Below are positions 53,699 through 62,040 of a stretch of 64,000 nt of DNA, in pieces (position 1 is the first letter of the stretch; every line of letters begins with the position of its first letter). The notes beneath the pieces were generated by a model that saw only the letters and a list, made by a program, of their open reading frames with translations, searched no databases and had not been told where the DNA came from. The DNA comes from an uncultured Chitinophagaceae bacterium (GTDB taxonomy: Bacteria > Bacteroidota > Bacteroidia > Chitinophagales > Chitinophagaceae), in the NCBI GenBank assembly GCA_937958995.1, contig CALGAP010000021.1, positions 1 to 64,000 of the forward strand, read 5' to 3'. The position numbers and the translations under genes are program-made.

Positions 53699-53852
53699 TG
53701 GTCAGAGTTTTGCCGGTTAATATTAAAATACGTTGATTTACCCATACCGGTTTATTGACTATGCAATAAACCAACCAGTATCTGGCAAGCAGGTAGCCTG
53801 GTAATTTACATGCGGTTGTTCAAGGTTATACAAGGCATTTAGACGGCTCAAT

Positions 53853-54629
53853 TCAAGCGACCGCTGCAGGTGCATTCAATTTTGTCAAAAATTTATGAAG
53901 GACGCGGTTAAATTCTTCCGGTACCTCCATCATGGGCGCGTGTCCACATTTATCAATAAAATGCAGTTCACTGTTAGGTATCAGCCGCTGAAATTCCCGA
54001 CCCACAAAAGGAGGGGTAATAGCGTCGTTATTTCCCCATATCAATAACGTGGGCTGCTTTATCTGATTGAGTTCTTCGCCCAGATTATTTCTGATAGCGC
54101 TCTTGGCCAGCGCAATTATTTTAATGGCTTTCAAACGGTTATTCACCGTTTCATATACCTCGTCCACCAGTTCCTTGGTAGCTATACGGGGATCATAGAA
54201 TGTGAGCTCTGTCTTTTTCTTGATATAATCGTAGTCTCCCCTTTTGGGATACGTATCGCCCATACCATTTTCAAAAAGACCCGAACTGCCTGTCAGTATC
54301 AGCGATTTGATGCGCTCAGGCTGCTTCAGCACGTGCAGAATGGCCACATGACCACCCAGCGAATTGCCCAGCAGGTGCACATTCTGATAATTGCGATGCT
54401 CTATAAACTTATGAACGAATTTCTGGAGGCCGCCCACGGAAGTATGCAACAGGTCGAGGTCAAGCAAAGGAAGCATGGGCACCACCACTTTGTTGTGATG
54501 GCGGAAATATTTGATCAGTTCATCGAAGTTGCTCAATGCACCGAATAGTCCATGTAATAAAATTAACGGCTCACCTTCGCCTTCTTCAATAAACTTAAAT
54601 TTTTCCGATTGTTTGATCTCGAAATCCAT
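53853..54629 (-). CDS. Alpha/beta-fold hydrolase
   Basis: The 258 residues have the HGLFGALSN oxyanion segment, nucleophile Ser90 in GNSLGG, acid Asp in WGNNDAITP and His in DKCGHAPMMEVPEEFN. There is no signal peptide. The substrate is unknown; it resembles small ester or C-C bond hydrolases. It is flanked by gaps of 154 and 140 bp, so probably a single-gene unit. Confidence 0.88.
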   Translation of the reverse strand: MDFEIKQSEKFKFIEEGEGEPLILLHGLFGALSNFDELIKYFRHHNKVVVPMLPLLDLDLLHTSVGGLQKFVHKFIEHRNYQNVHLLGNSLGGHVAILHVLKQPERIKSLILTGSSGLFENGMGDTYPKRGDYDYIKKKTELTFYDPRIATKELVDEVYETVNNRLKAIKIIALAKSAIRNNLGEELNQIKQPTLLIWGNNDAITPPFVGREFQRLIPNSELHFIDKCGHAPMMEVPEEFNRVLHKFLTKLNAPAAVA

Positions 54630-54769
54630 CAGTTTGTTTCACTCAATTAATCGCTAAAATAATCATTTACAGCAAATATTATAGTCTTACTGTATTTGCT
54701 GCAGAAATTAACTGTAAGCTACTGATTTTTTGTTTGCCCTGTACCGTGAACACCTGCCGGCAACCCCAT

Positions 54770-55309
54770 TCAGGGCGCTGCCCGGTGAGCTTTGCGTTCA
54801 AAAAATTGTTCCAGCTCGCTAAACATATCTTTGAAAACAGGAATCAAAGATCCGATAGCATCGATAGCCCAGGGCCCCCAGGGACGAACCACTGCGTAAG
54901 TCACAGACGCATCGAGCGTGTCTTTACTCACCAGGTTGATCTGCTCCGCATAAAACAGCAACACACTGAAGCTCACAATATACATCAGCACATACAAAAT
55001 TATTCCACCCAGCTTGTTTACCCATCCCAGCAAAGTCCATTCAACCGCTTTTTCAATCAGATTGGCCAGCAATCTAATCAATATAACCACAACGAGAAAT
55101 ACCAGCAAAAATGATATCACCGGCCACCATTGTGCTGAAATATTTACTGAATCTTTGAAGTAATCGGCCACCACCACGCTCAGTTTCATCGCCGCAGCAA
55201 TGCCAACAATAAATGCGATTATAGAAAAAATGGCAACGATCAGGCCACGCCGCAAACCTTTTATGATGGCCGAGATGACCAGGATGCCCACTATGATGTC
55301 GATCATCAT
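54770..55309 (-). CDS. cvpA: CvpA family membrane protein
   Basis: The 179 residues have four membrane helices (about 3-20, 25-47, 63-87, 100-122) and a polar C-terminus. The family pattern begins MIDIIVGILVISAIIKGLRRGLI. In other bacteria CvpA affects colicin production, biofilm and envelope resistance. Its ATG overlaps the yqeY stop by 4 bp (ATGA), so the two are translationally coupled. Confidence 0.9.
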   Translation of the reverse strand: MMIDIIVGILVISAIIKGLRRGLIVAIFSIIAFIVGIAAAMKLSVVVADYFKDSVNISAQWWPVISFLLVFLVVVILIRLLANLIEKAVEWTLLGWVNKLGGIILYVLMYIVSFSVLLFYAEQINLVSKDTLDASVTYAVVRPWGPWAIDAIGSLIPVFKDMFSELEQFFERKAHRAAP

Positions 55310-55758
55310 TTGGCCAACAATTCTTTCACTACCGCACTGATCGCCTTGCCATCGGCTTGTCCGGCCAGTTGTTTGGTAGCCACACCCATTACTTTACCCA
55401 TATCAGCGGGTGATGACGCGCCCACTTCTGCAATGATCTTTTGCAAAATAGTTTTCAGTTCTTCCTGGCTGAGTTGTTTGGGCAAAAACTTTTCTATCAC
55501 TTCAATTTCTTCTTGTTCTTTCTGAGCCAGGTCGGCGCGGTTTTGCTGCTGGTAAATTTCCAGCGAATCTTTGCGCTGCTTCACCAGTTTCTGCAACAGT
55601 TTGATCTCAGCATCTTCAGTTAATTCACCAGTGGCGCCTTCAGCTGTTTTTGCCAGCAATATGGCGCTTTTAATGGCGCGCAATGCACGCATGGCTTTTT
55701 CATCTTTAGCCTTCATGGCGGTTTTCAGCTCGTCCATGATTTTTTGCTCAAGGCTCAT
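55306..55758 (-). CDS. yqeY: GatB/YqeY domain protein
   Basis: The 150 residues have the YqeY helical fold (SLEQKIMDELKTAMKAKDEKAMRALRAIKSAI ... GKVMGVATKQLAGQADGKAISAVVKELL), the tRNA-binding domain found at the end of GatB. Stand-alone YqeY is thought to act on tRNA or amidotransfer but its function is not settled. It is the middle gene of gldC-yqeY-cvpA, 18 bp after gldC. Confidence 0.92.
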   Translation of the reverse strand: MSLEQKIMDELKTAMKAKDEKAMRALRAIKSAILLAKTAEGATGELTEDAEIKLLQKLVKQRKDSLEIYQQQNRADLAQKEQEEIEVIEKFLPKQLSQEELKTILQKIIAEVGASSPADMGKVMGVATKQLAGQADGKAISAVVKELLAK

Positions 55759-55776
55759 AACTGTATTTTTTATCGG

Positions 55777-56127
55777 TCATTGTTTCTGTTGCTTCTGCTG
55801 CTCGGCCTCGCGGAATTTTTTATAAAATTCAACCGCGAAGTTTTTGATGTCATGCACCAGGGCATGCTGATGGGTGGCCCTGTCGAGCGTATCGGCCATG
55901 GTCATAAAAGTCTGGTAAAAGAAATCGCCCATTTCGTCTACCATCATATCCTTTGTCCAAAGGTCCACCCGCAGGGCGGTCTTTTCGGCCCCATCCCAAA
56001 GAGACAGCATCATGGCCTTGGCTTTTTTTTCTGAATCCACAGTACTTTCTGTAGCCTGCCAGAGTATCTGGTCGGGTACGCGTTTTTCGTCAAGAACGAC
56101 ATCGATGGTTATGGTTGATTTTGTCAT
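55777..56127 (-). CDS. gldC: Gliding motility protein GldC
   Basis: The 116 residues closely follow the GldC pattern: ITIDVVLDEKRVPDQILWQATES, KAKAMMLSLWDGAEKTALRVDLWTKDMMVDEMGDFFYQTFMTMADTLDRAT. In F. johnsoniae GldC aids but is not essential for gliding; many non-gliding relatives keep it. It is cytoplasmic, with no signal. The C-terminal REAEQQKQQKQ is a low-complexity tail. It is the first gene of the yqeY-cvpA unit, with a TACTTTTG box at 56170-56177. Confidence 0.9.
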   Translation of the reverse strand: MTKSTITIDVVLDEKRVPDQILWQATESTVDSEKKAKAMMLSLWDGAEKTALRVDLWTKDMMVDEMGDFFYQTFMTMADTLDRATHQHALVHDIKNFAVEFYKKFREAEQQKQQKQ

Positions 56128-56466
56128 AAAAGGGCCTGGAAACCAGTTATTTTGTTATGAGAATGGCAACAAAAGTACGTTGGATTAGTGGTTTATAATA
56201 CAGGTACGTGCGTAGTTTCCCGTATAAATAACACAAAATTGCGATCGCTCACACCACTATGGCAATGCGAGCGTTAGGGCTCTGATCATTATCTGGCCTG
56301 CATTTCATCAAAGTGCAGCCCGATGTGGAAAATACTATCCGGCAATATCGGGTAAAAACCCTTTGCCCGGGGTATTCTCATTATTTAATTTTGAAATATA
56401 GTGTAGGGCGGCCCCGGTGGGCGCCAACGATGTGTCCGAATCCCAATCTTAATCAATTCAGTACCT
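56128..56466. other. 339-bp divergent gap with two promoter boxes
   Basis: On the minus strand, TACTTTTG (56170-56177) precedes gldC by 42 nt. On the plus strand, TAATTTTG (56386-56393) precedes the T9SS cargo gene by 73 nt, leaving a leader of about 65 nt. Nothing else is recognised between them. Confidence 0.6.
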
Positions 56467-57657
56467 ATGAAACAAATTCTACTCCAGTATGCTGCCATAC
56501 TTCTATTGCCGGCAGCGCTCAGTATTCCCCAAAAAGGTATGGGACAGTGTTTGTGCGAAGGAGGCGTTACTCCGGATTCAGTGGTGCAAGTGCTGAATTT
56601 TGATTCCATTACCCAGGTCAATACTACCGTTACTTTCAACCAGTTTAATCCCAGCACAGGCACGCTTCAATGCTTCAAGCTCGCTGCTACGGTTACCACC
56701 GTGCTCGAGTTTGACCTGTACAACAAGGAAAATTTTGAAGATACCTACCTGTTCGAATCGTTCAGGCGCTCGCGTTTCGGTGGGCCCAACGGCTTCTCCA
56801 TGAGCGATAACTCACCTACCACGGAGTATGGCCCTTACGACCTCGCCCCGGTCGATCCCGTGGGCACAGACGACGAAGTGCATATAGGGCCCGACACGGT
56901 GTTTAACGGGCTTTACCGCGAAGCCTTCGGTACCGCCTCAGGAGCCTACCTGGGCACAGGTACCGTAAGTTTCGACTACCTGAACACTTCCACTACCACC
57001 CTGCTGGATGGCAGCAGTAACTACGACCTCTTTGTTCGTGGTTATACCCGCATGAACGTACGGCTGGTGTACTACTGGTGCCCCTCCGTCATTCTTGCTT
57101 CCAATATCAAGAATTTCGCTGCCATAAAAGATAATAACCGCATTACCCTTTCGTGGCTCATCGAAAATGAAGAAGCCAACAGCCAGTACGAACTGCAGGT
57201 GAGCAGTAATGGCCGCCAGTTTGCACCCATCAATACTTTTATATCGAAGGCCAATGCTGCCAGCACGGCTTATCAATACCAGTATACACCCGAGCAGGCA
57301 TCTGCCGGTAAACTGTATTTCCGCATTAAGTACGTTAACGCTGCCGGCAAAGTAAGCTACTCCGTAGTGCGGTTTGTCGCCGCAGGCAATGATGGCAAGC
57401 CCGGCACTATTACGGTATATCCCAACCCCGTAAAAGGGCAGGTGTCTGTTCAGTTTGGCAAGGTATTGAACGGCAACTATAAGGTGGAACTCTTCAGTAT
57501 TTCAGGCCAGGCCGTCTACCAGAAGGTTCACCGCATGAACAATACCAACAGCATTTTATTCGACATTCCTTCTACCCTTCCGGGCATCTATTACCTCCGC
57601 GCCAGCAATACAGAGGGCGGGGATGTGTTTAGCTCGAAGATTACGGTGCAGCGCTAA
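56467..57657 (+). CDS. Secreted protein with type IX secretion C-terminal sorting domain
   Basis: The 396 residues have a signal peptide (MKQILLQYAAILLLPAALS), a cysteine pair just after it (GQCLCEGG), a beta-rich region of unknown family (about 30-215), a fibronectin-like segment (KDNNRITLSWLIENEEANSQYELQVSSNG) and a type A C-terminal domain (about 318-396: TVYPNPVKGQVSVQF ... LPGIYYLRASNTEG...KITVQR). It is exported by the type IX system and probably attached to the surface. The component genes of that system are not in the window. Confidence 0.88.
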   Translation: MKQILLQYAAILLLPAALSIPQKGMGQCLCEGGVTPDSVVQVLNFDSITQVNTTVTFNQFNPSTGTLQCFKLAATVTTVLEFDLYNKENFEDTYLFESFRRSRFGGPNGFSMSDNSPTTEYGPYDLAPVDPVGTDDEVHIGPDTVFNGLYREAFGTASGAYLGTGTVSFDYLNTSTTTLLDGSSNYDLFVRGYTRMNVRLVYYWCPSVILASNIKNFAAIKDNNRITLSWLIENEEANSQYELQVSSNGRQFAPINTFISKANAASTAYQYQYTPEQASAGKLYFRIKYVNAAGKVSYSVVRFVAAGNDGKPGTITVYPNPVKGQVSVQFGKVLNGNYKVELFSISGQAVYQKVHRMNNTNSILFDIPSTLPGIYYLRASNTEGGDVFSSKITVQR

Positions 57658-57662
57658 CGCCG

Positions 57663-57765
57663 GTTTCGGGTTTGAGGTTCGGGGTTTGGGGTTGCATGTC
57701 GGGTGGATGCCGCGATTAAATGATCGCTGCCACATTTGAAAAGCCCGAAACCCCAAACCCGAAAC
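57663..57765. repeat. GC-rich intergenic repeat family A, copy A4
   Basis: The right arm, 57744-57765, is the reference 22-bp arm. The left arm at 57663-57684 is its degenerate complement. Between them lies GTCGGGTGGATGCCGCGA (57698-57715), shared with copy A3. It fills the gap between the T9SS gene and the DUF4290 gene and ends 8 bp before the promoter box at 57774. Confidence 0.75.
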
Positions 57766-57773
57766 TTTTTTGC

Positions 57774-57781
57774 TACTTTTG
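57774..57781 (+). promoter_or_regulatory. TAnnTTTG promoter box for the DUF4290 gene
   Basis: TACTTTTG ends 4 nt before the ATG at 57786, predicting a leaderless or nearly leaderless transcript. Confidence 0.6.
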
Positions 57782-57785
57782 CCCA

Positions 57786-58508
57786 ATGACCGAAAATCAA
57801 GGAGCTATTGCGAATATGGAGTACAATACTACCAGGAACCACCTGGTCATGCGAGAATACGGAAGGCATATTCAAAAAATGATTGAATACCTGTTGACGA
57901 TAGAAGACAAAGAGAAGCGTCAGCGTAATGCCTATGCCGTTATTGAATTAATGGGTTTTCTGAACCCGCACTTAAAGAACGTTGAAGATTTCCGCCATAA
58001 ATTATGGGATCACTTGTTCTTGATCTCCGATTTCAAACTCGATGTGGAATCTCCTTATCCCATTCCTACAAGGGAAACACTGCGCGCGAAACCCGATCCG
58101 CTTCCTTACCCCAAGCGCTACCCGAAATATTCTCACCTGGGCAAAAACCTGGAGCTGGTGATCGAAAAAGCGTTGAAGGAAGAAAATCCCGACAAACGAC
58201 AGGGCTTTGCCAATGCGGTGGCCTACTATATGAAACTGGCTTATAACAACTGGCACAAGGAAACCGTGCACGACGACGCTATTCAAAGCGAGTTGAGCTC
58301 CATCACCAATGGCCAGCTTACATTTACCAATACGCCTTTTGTGCGCCAGCACAGGTCGGAAGGCCGTGAAGGTCGCGGCGGCTACGATAATCACCGTGGC
58401 AAACGCAGCGGCGGTGGCGGTCAGCGTTTCGACAGGCGCGGTGGCGGTGGCGGCGGCGGCCGCAGCAACGATCGCGGAGGCGGAAAATTCAAGAAGCGTT
58501 ACAAGTAG
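57786..58508 (+). CDS. DUF4290 protein with Gly/Arg-rich tail
   Basis: The 240 residues have a DUF4290 helical domain (about 10-180: MEYNTTRNHLVMREYGRHIQKMIEYLL ... PNPHLKNVEDFRHKLWDHL-like sequence) and a C-terminal tail of about 50 residues rich in Gly, Arg and Ser (GGGGQRFDRRGGGGGGGRSN). DUF4290 is found throughout Bacteroidota, often beside murA, and its function is unknown. The tail looks like an RGG RNA-binding region. The start at 57786 fits both the domain and the promoter box. Confidence 0.88.
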   Translation: MTENQGAIANMEYNTTRNHLVMREYGRHIQKMIEYLLTIEDKEKRQRNAYAVIELMGFLNPHLKNVEDFRHKLWDHLFLISDFKLDVESPYPIPTRETLRAKPDPLPYPKRYPKYSHLGKNLELVIEKALKEENPDKRQGFANAVAYYMKLAYNNWHKETVHDDAIQSELSSITNGQLTFTNTPFVRQHRSEGREGRGGYDNHRGKRSGGGGQRFDRRGGGGGGGRSNDRGGGKFKKRYK

Positions 58509-58511
58509 AAA

Positions 58512-58642
58512 TAACAAATATCAAATATCAGGCACCAAATAAATCCAAAAGACAAATTTCAAATTAGAAACGGCTGACGTTTTACTTTTGCAATTTGTTT
58601 TTTGTGTTTTATTTGGTTTTGTTTTTTTGAATTTTGAAATTT
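58512..58642. repeat. AT-rich imperfect palindrome before murA (family E)
   Basis: Words such as CAAATATCAAATATCA, CCAAATAAA (58535-58543, complement at 58608-58616) and CAAATTTCAAATT (58553-58565, near-complement at 58629-58642) form nested pairs. The middle contains a TACTTTTG promoter box (58583-58590), which could start murA with a ~90-nt leader. Confidence 0.5.
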
Positions 58643-58684
58643 CCCTTTGATCTCAATCGGTAGTTGCGACATATCTTAACACTT

Positions 58685-59989
58685 ATGAACTCTTTCGAAG
58701 TCATCGGCGGGCGTAAACTGAAAGGCGAAATCATTCCGCAGGGGGCAAAGAATGAAGCCCTGCAGATCATCAGCGCTGTATTGCTGACGCCGGAAAAGGT
58801 TACTGTTTCCAATATTCCCGATATACTCGACGTAAAACTGTTGATAGAGTTGTTGGGAGAAATGAATGTGAAGATCGAGCGGCCCACGCGCGACACCTGC
58901 ATATTCCAGGCCGATGATGTGGATACCGACTATCTGCGCAGCGAAACCTATCGCAAAAAAAGCGGACGCCTGCGCGGTTCCGTAATGCTGGCGGGTCCTA
59001 TGCTGGCACGATTTCGCAAAGCGTTTATCGCAAAGCCCGGTGGCGATAAGATCGGCCGCCGCAGGCTTGACACACATATTGTGGGTTTTGAAAAGTTGGG
59101 TGTCGAGATCAAATACGATACAGACGATAACTTCTTTCACCTGGAAGCGCCTAAACTGTCCGGCACCCACCTGCTGCTTGATGAGCCTTCCGTAACAGGC
59201 ACAGCCAACATCATTATGGCGGCGGTTATGGCTAAGGGAAATACTACCATTTATAATGCCGCCTGCGAGCCGTATATACAGCAACTCTGCAAAATGCTCA
59301 ACCGCATGGGTGCGCGCATCAGCGGCATCGGCAGCAACCTGTTGCATATTGAGGGCGTAAGCTACCTGAAAGGCACCGAGCACCGCATGCTGCCCGATAT
59401 GATCGAGATCGGTTCGTTTATTGGCCTGGCGGCCATGACGCAGAGCGATATCACCATCAAGAATGTGAGCCTGCCCAACCTGGGCGTCATTCCTGATAAA
59501 TTCAGGCAGCTCGGCATACAGCTCAATATACAGGGCGATGATATACATGTGCCCTCACAGGACGTATATGAAATTCAGAATTTCCTCGACGGCTCAGTCC
59601 TCACCATTTACGACCATCCCTGGCCGGGTTTTACGCCCGACCTTATCAGCATCATGCTGGTGGTGGCTACACAGGCGCGTGGCAGCGTGTTGATTCACCA
59701 GAAAATGTTTGAGAGCCGCCTGTTCTTCGTCGACAAACTCATCGATATGGGCGCGCGCATCATTCTCTGCGACCCGCATCGTGCAACAGTGATAGGTTTA
59801 GGCCGAGAGCAAAATCTGCGCGGTATTCAAATGAGCAGTCCCGATATTCGCGCAGGCGTTGCCTTGCTAATTGCAGCATTGAGTGCAGAGGGCAAGAGCG
59901 TAATTCAAAATATAGAACAGATTGACAGGGGATATGAGCGCATAGATGAGCGTTTGAGGAAACTGGGCGCGGAGATTCAGAGAGTGTGA
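58685..59989 (+). CDS. murA: UDP-N-acetylglucosamine 1-carboxyvinyltransferase
   Basis: The first committed step of peptidoglycan synthesis. The 434 residues have the EPSP synthase-like inside-out barrel and MNSFEVIGGRKLKGEI at the start. The catalytic-loop Cys (Cys115 in E. coli) is Asp121 here, in PGGDKIGRR. Asp at this site is known from Mycobacterium and Chlamydia, where it gives fosfomycin resistance. The ATG 58685 is chosen over a TTG 21 bp upstream. It follows the DUF4290 gene on the same strand. Confidence 0.96.
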   Translation: MNSFEVIGGRKLKGEIIPQGAKNEALQIISAVLLTPEKVTVSNIPDILDVKLLIELLGEMNVKIERPTRDTCIFQADDVDTDYLRSETYRKKSGRLRGSVMLAGPMLARFRKAFIAKPGGDKIGRRRLDTHIVGFEKLGVEIKYDTDDNFFHLEAPKLSGTHLLLDEPSVTGTANIIMAAVMAKGNTTIYNAACEPYIQQLCKMLNRMGARISGIGSNLLHIEGVSYLKGTEHRMLPDMIEIGSFIGLAAMTQSDITIKNVSLPNLGVIPDKFRQLGIQLNIQGDDIHVPSQDVYEIQNFLDGSVLTIYDHPWPGFTPDLISIMLVVATQARGSVLIHQKMFESRLFFVDKLIDMGARIILCDPHRATVIGLGREQNLRGIQMSSPDIRAGVALLIAALSAEGKSVIQNIEQIDRGYERIDERLRKLGAEIQRV

Positions 59990-60096
59990 GTGGTGAAATC
60001 TCAAACGGCCAATAATAAGGACCAAATAAATTGCAAAGGAGAAAAAGATAATAGAGCAATAATTAAATAAATTTCAAACTAAATCTCTGTACGAAA

Positions 60097-60672
60097 TTGA
60101 GTTTTGACCCGAAGCAAAGAATCATCATTATAACAGCGCCGTCGGGTGCTGGTAAAACATCGATCACGCGATATCTGCTGAAAGAATTTCCGCAACTTTC
60201 ATTTTCGGTATCTGCTGCCACGCGCCAGGCGCGCGCCAATGAGCGCGAGGGCGTGGATTATTATTTTATGACGCAGGAAGAATTTAAAGATAAAATTCAG
60301 CGCGGCGAATTTATTGAGTGGGAGATGGTGTATGAAGGAAAATATTATGGCACGCTGAAGTCGGAATTGCAGCGAATATGGAATAACGGCCAGGTGCCCG
60401 TGCTGGATATTGATGTGAAAGGCGCCATACACGTGCAGCAACAATTTCCCGATACCACGCTTTCGCTTTTTATTGAACCGCCATCGGTGGAAGAACTTAA
60501 AAAAAGGCTGGAAAGCCGCGGCACAGAAACGCCCGAAAGCCTGCAGGCAAGGGTCAATAAAGCCTCTTATGAAATTTCGTTCAAACATCATTTCCACAAA
60601 AATATATTGAACGATAACTTACAGATAGCCTGCGCTTTAGCTAAGCAGTACGTGAGCGAGTTTTTGCTTTGA
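60097..60672 (+). CDS. gmk: Guanylate kinase
   Basis: Phosphorylates GMP to GDP. The 191 residues have the P-loop APSGAGKTS (from 14), the GMP-binding FSVSAATRQARANEREGVDYYFM segment, and VLDIDVKGAIHVQQ. The TTG at 60097 is used because the family begins just before the P-loop and no ATG is present. It lies in the run murA-gmk-CNNM-tatC-rpiB on the plus strand, with 30-110-bp gaps. Confidence 0.95.
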   Translation: MSFDPKQRIIIITAPSGAGKTSITRYLLKEFPQLSFSVSAATRQARANEREGVDYYFMTQEEFKDKIQRGEFIEWEMVYEGKYYGTLKSELQRIWNNGQVPVLDIDVKGAIHVQQQFPDTTLSLFIEPPSVEELKKRLESRGTETPESLQARVNKASYEISFKHHFHKNILNDNLQIACALAKQYVSEFLL

Positions 60673-60705
60673 TTCCTACCGCTTATTTTCTAAATTCGTC
60701 CTGAA

Positions 60706-61980
60706 ATGACCGAAACCGCAATAATCATCGCTATAGGGTTGGCTGTGTTCCTGGCGGCTTATTTTTCAGGTATCGAAGTTGCCTTTAATTCTGCTAACCG
60801 TCTCAATATCGAACTGAAGAAAAAGCAGGGCCGAAGCAGCGGCATTTTCTTATCCAACCTTCTCGACAATCCCTCGCGTTTTATTGCTGTTAATACTGTT
60901 GGATTCACTTTCTTCCTGGTGGTGGCCGTACTGTTGGGTTCGGCATTCTGGAATACGGTGATCGACTGGTCGAAGATGCAGCAATACGACCTTGCCATCG
61001 CTGCGCGTTTGGCAGCTGAAATTCTTGTTTACAGTTTTATCATCACGCTCGTTGCCGAATTTATACCGCGTGGTATTTTCAAAGCCAAAAGCGATTCATT
61101 GCTGGTGATATCCGCACGCACGGGCATGTTAGGTTTTTTTGACCGTACATTTTTCTGGATCGCCAATTCCTTCACGCGTCTTTCGGTGTTTATCCTCAAT
61201 ATCATTTTCGATATGCGCATCGACAGGCGCAAAGAAGCGCTTACCCGCGCCGACCCGGAATTGTATTTTCAACAGACCAGCGAAAGTCATAACGATAATC
61301 CCGACCTGAATACCGAATTGTTTGAAAACGCCTTGTCGCTGGCGAAAGTGAAAGTGCGCGAATGCCTGGTGCCGCGCAAGGAAATTGAAGCCGTTGATAT
61401 CAACATATCAATCGAGGAATTGCGTAATAAACTGGTGGAAACGCGCCTCACCAAACTGGTGGTGTACAACGGCAATATCGACAACATTGAAGGATATATT
61501 CATCAGCTCGACCTGTTTAAGCAGCCCAAATCGATCCGCGAAATACTGTTGCCGATACCCGCCGTGCCGGAGAGCATGAGCGCCACCGACCTCATTAGCA
61601 AGTTTAGCAAGGAGAGAAAGAGTATTGCCTGGGTGGTGGACGAATTTGGCGGCACCGCCGGCATTGTAACCATGGAAGACCTGCTGGAAGAAATTTTTGG
61701 CGAAATAAGAGACGAATACGATGTGGAGGAATTTGAGGAAAAGCAGGTTTCGGAAGAAGAGTTTATTTTCTCAGGCAGGCTGGAACTGGATTACCTGAAA
61801 GAAAAATACGGTCTCGAATTCCCTGAGAACGATTCTGAAACCTTATCGGGTTTTATCATACACCAGCACGAAACCATACCGCGTCCCAAAGAGCGCATTA
61901 TCATTGGCGATTACGAGTTCGAGGTAATCAATGTAAGCGATACGCGGATAGAAATGGTGCGTATGAAAATATTAAAGTAG
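60706..61980 (+). CDS. CNNM/CBS membrane protein (HlyC/CorC family, GldE-like)
   Basis: The 424 residues have a three- to four-helix CNNM membrane domain (about 1-150), two CBS domains (about 210-335, with RECLVPRKEIEAVDI and SIAWVVDEFGGTAGIVTMEDLLEEIFGEI) and a C-terminal CorC/HlyC transporter-associated domain. The family may export magnesium or other ions. In gliding Bacteroidota a member is called GldE; this could be that orthologue, but the sequence does not separate it from other family members. Confidence 0.85.
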   Translation: MTETAIIIAIGLAVFLAAYFSGIEVAFNSANRLNIELKKKQGRSSGIFLSNLLDNPSRFIAVNTVGFTFFLVVAVLLGSAFWNTVIDWSKMQQYDLAIAARLAAEILVYSFIITLVAEFIPRGIFKAKSDSLLVISARTGMLGFFDRTFFWIANSFTRLSVFILNIIFDMRIDRRKEALTRADPELYFQQTSESHNDNPDLNTELFENALSLAKVKVRECLVPRKEIEAVDINISIEELRNKLVETRLTKLVVYNGNIDNIEGYIHQLDLFKQPKSIREILLPIPAVPESMSATDLISKFSKERKSIAWVVDEFGGTAGIVTMEDLLEEIFGEIRDEYDVEEFEEKQVSEEEFIFSGRLELDYLKEKYGLEFPENDSETLSGFIIHQHETIPRPKERIIIGDYEFEVINVSDTRIEMVRMKILK

Positions 61981-61995
61981 CAAACCGAATACCCT

Positions 61996-62003
61996 TAACT
62001 TTG
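61996..62003 (+). promoter_or_regulatory. TAnnTTTG promoter box for tatC
   Basis: TAACTTTG lies 37 nt before the tatC ATG (62041), just after the stop of the CNNM gene. Confidence 0.5.
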
Positions 62004-62040
62004 CCCCCTCATTTTACCGGTTCTGGAATGGATTTGAAGA

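Noticed and set aside
58676..59548. 290-residue minus-strand open frame
   Set aside because: Antisense to murA, whose reading is unmistakable; long only because of murA codon bias.
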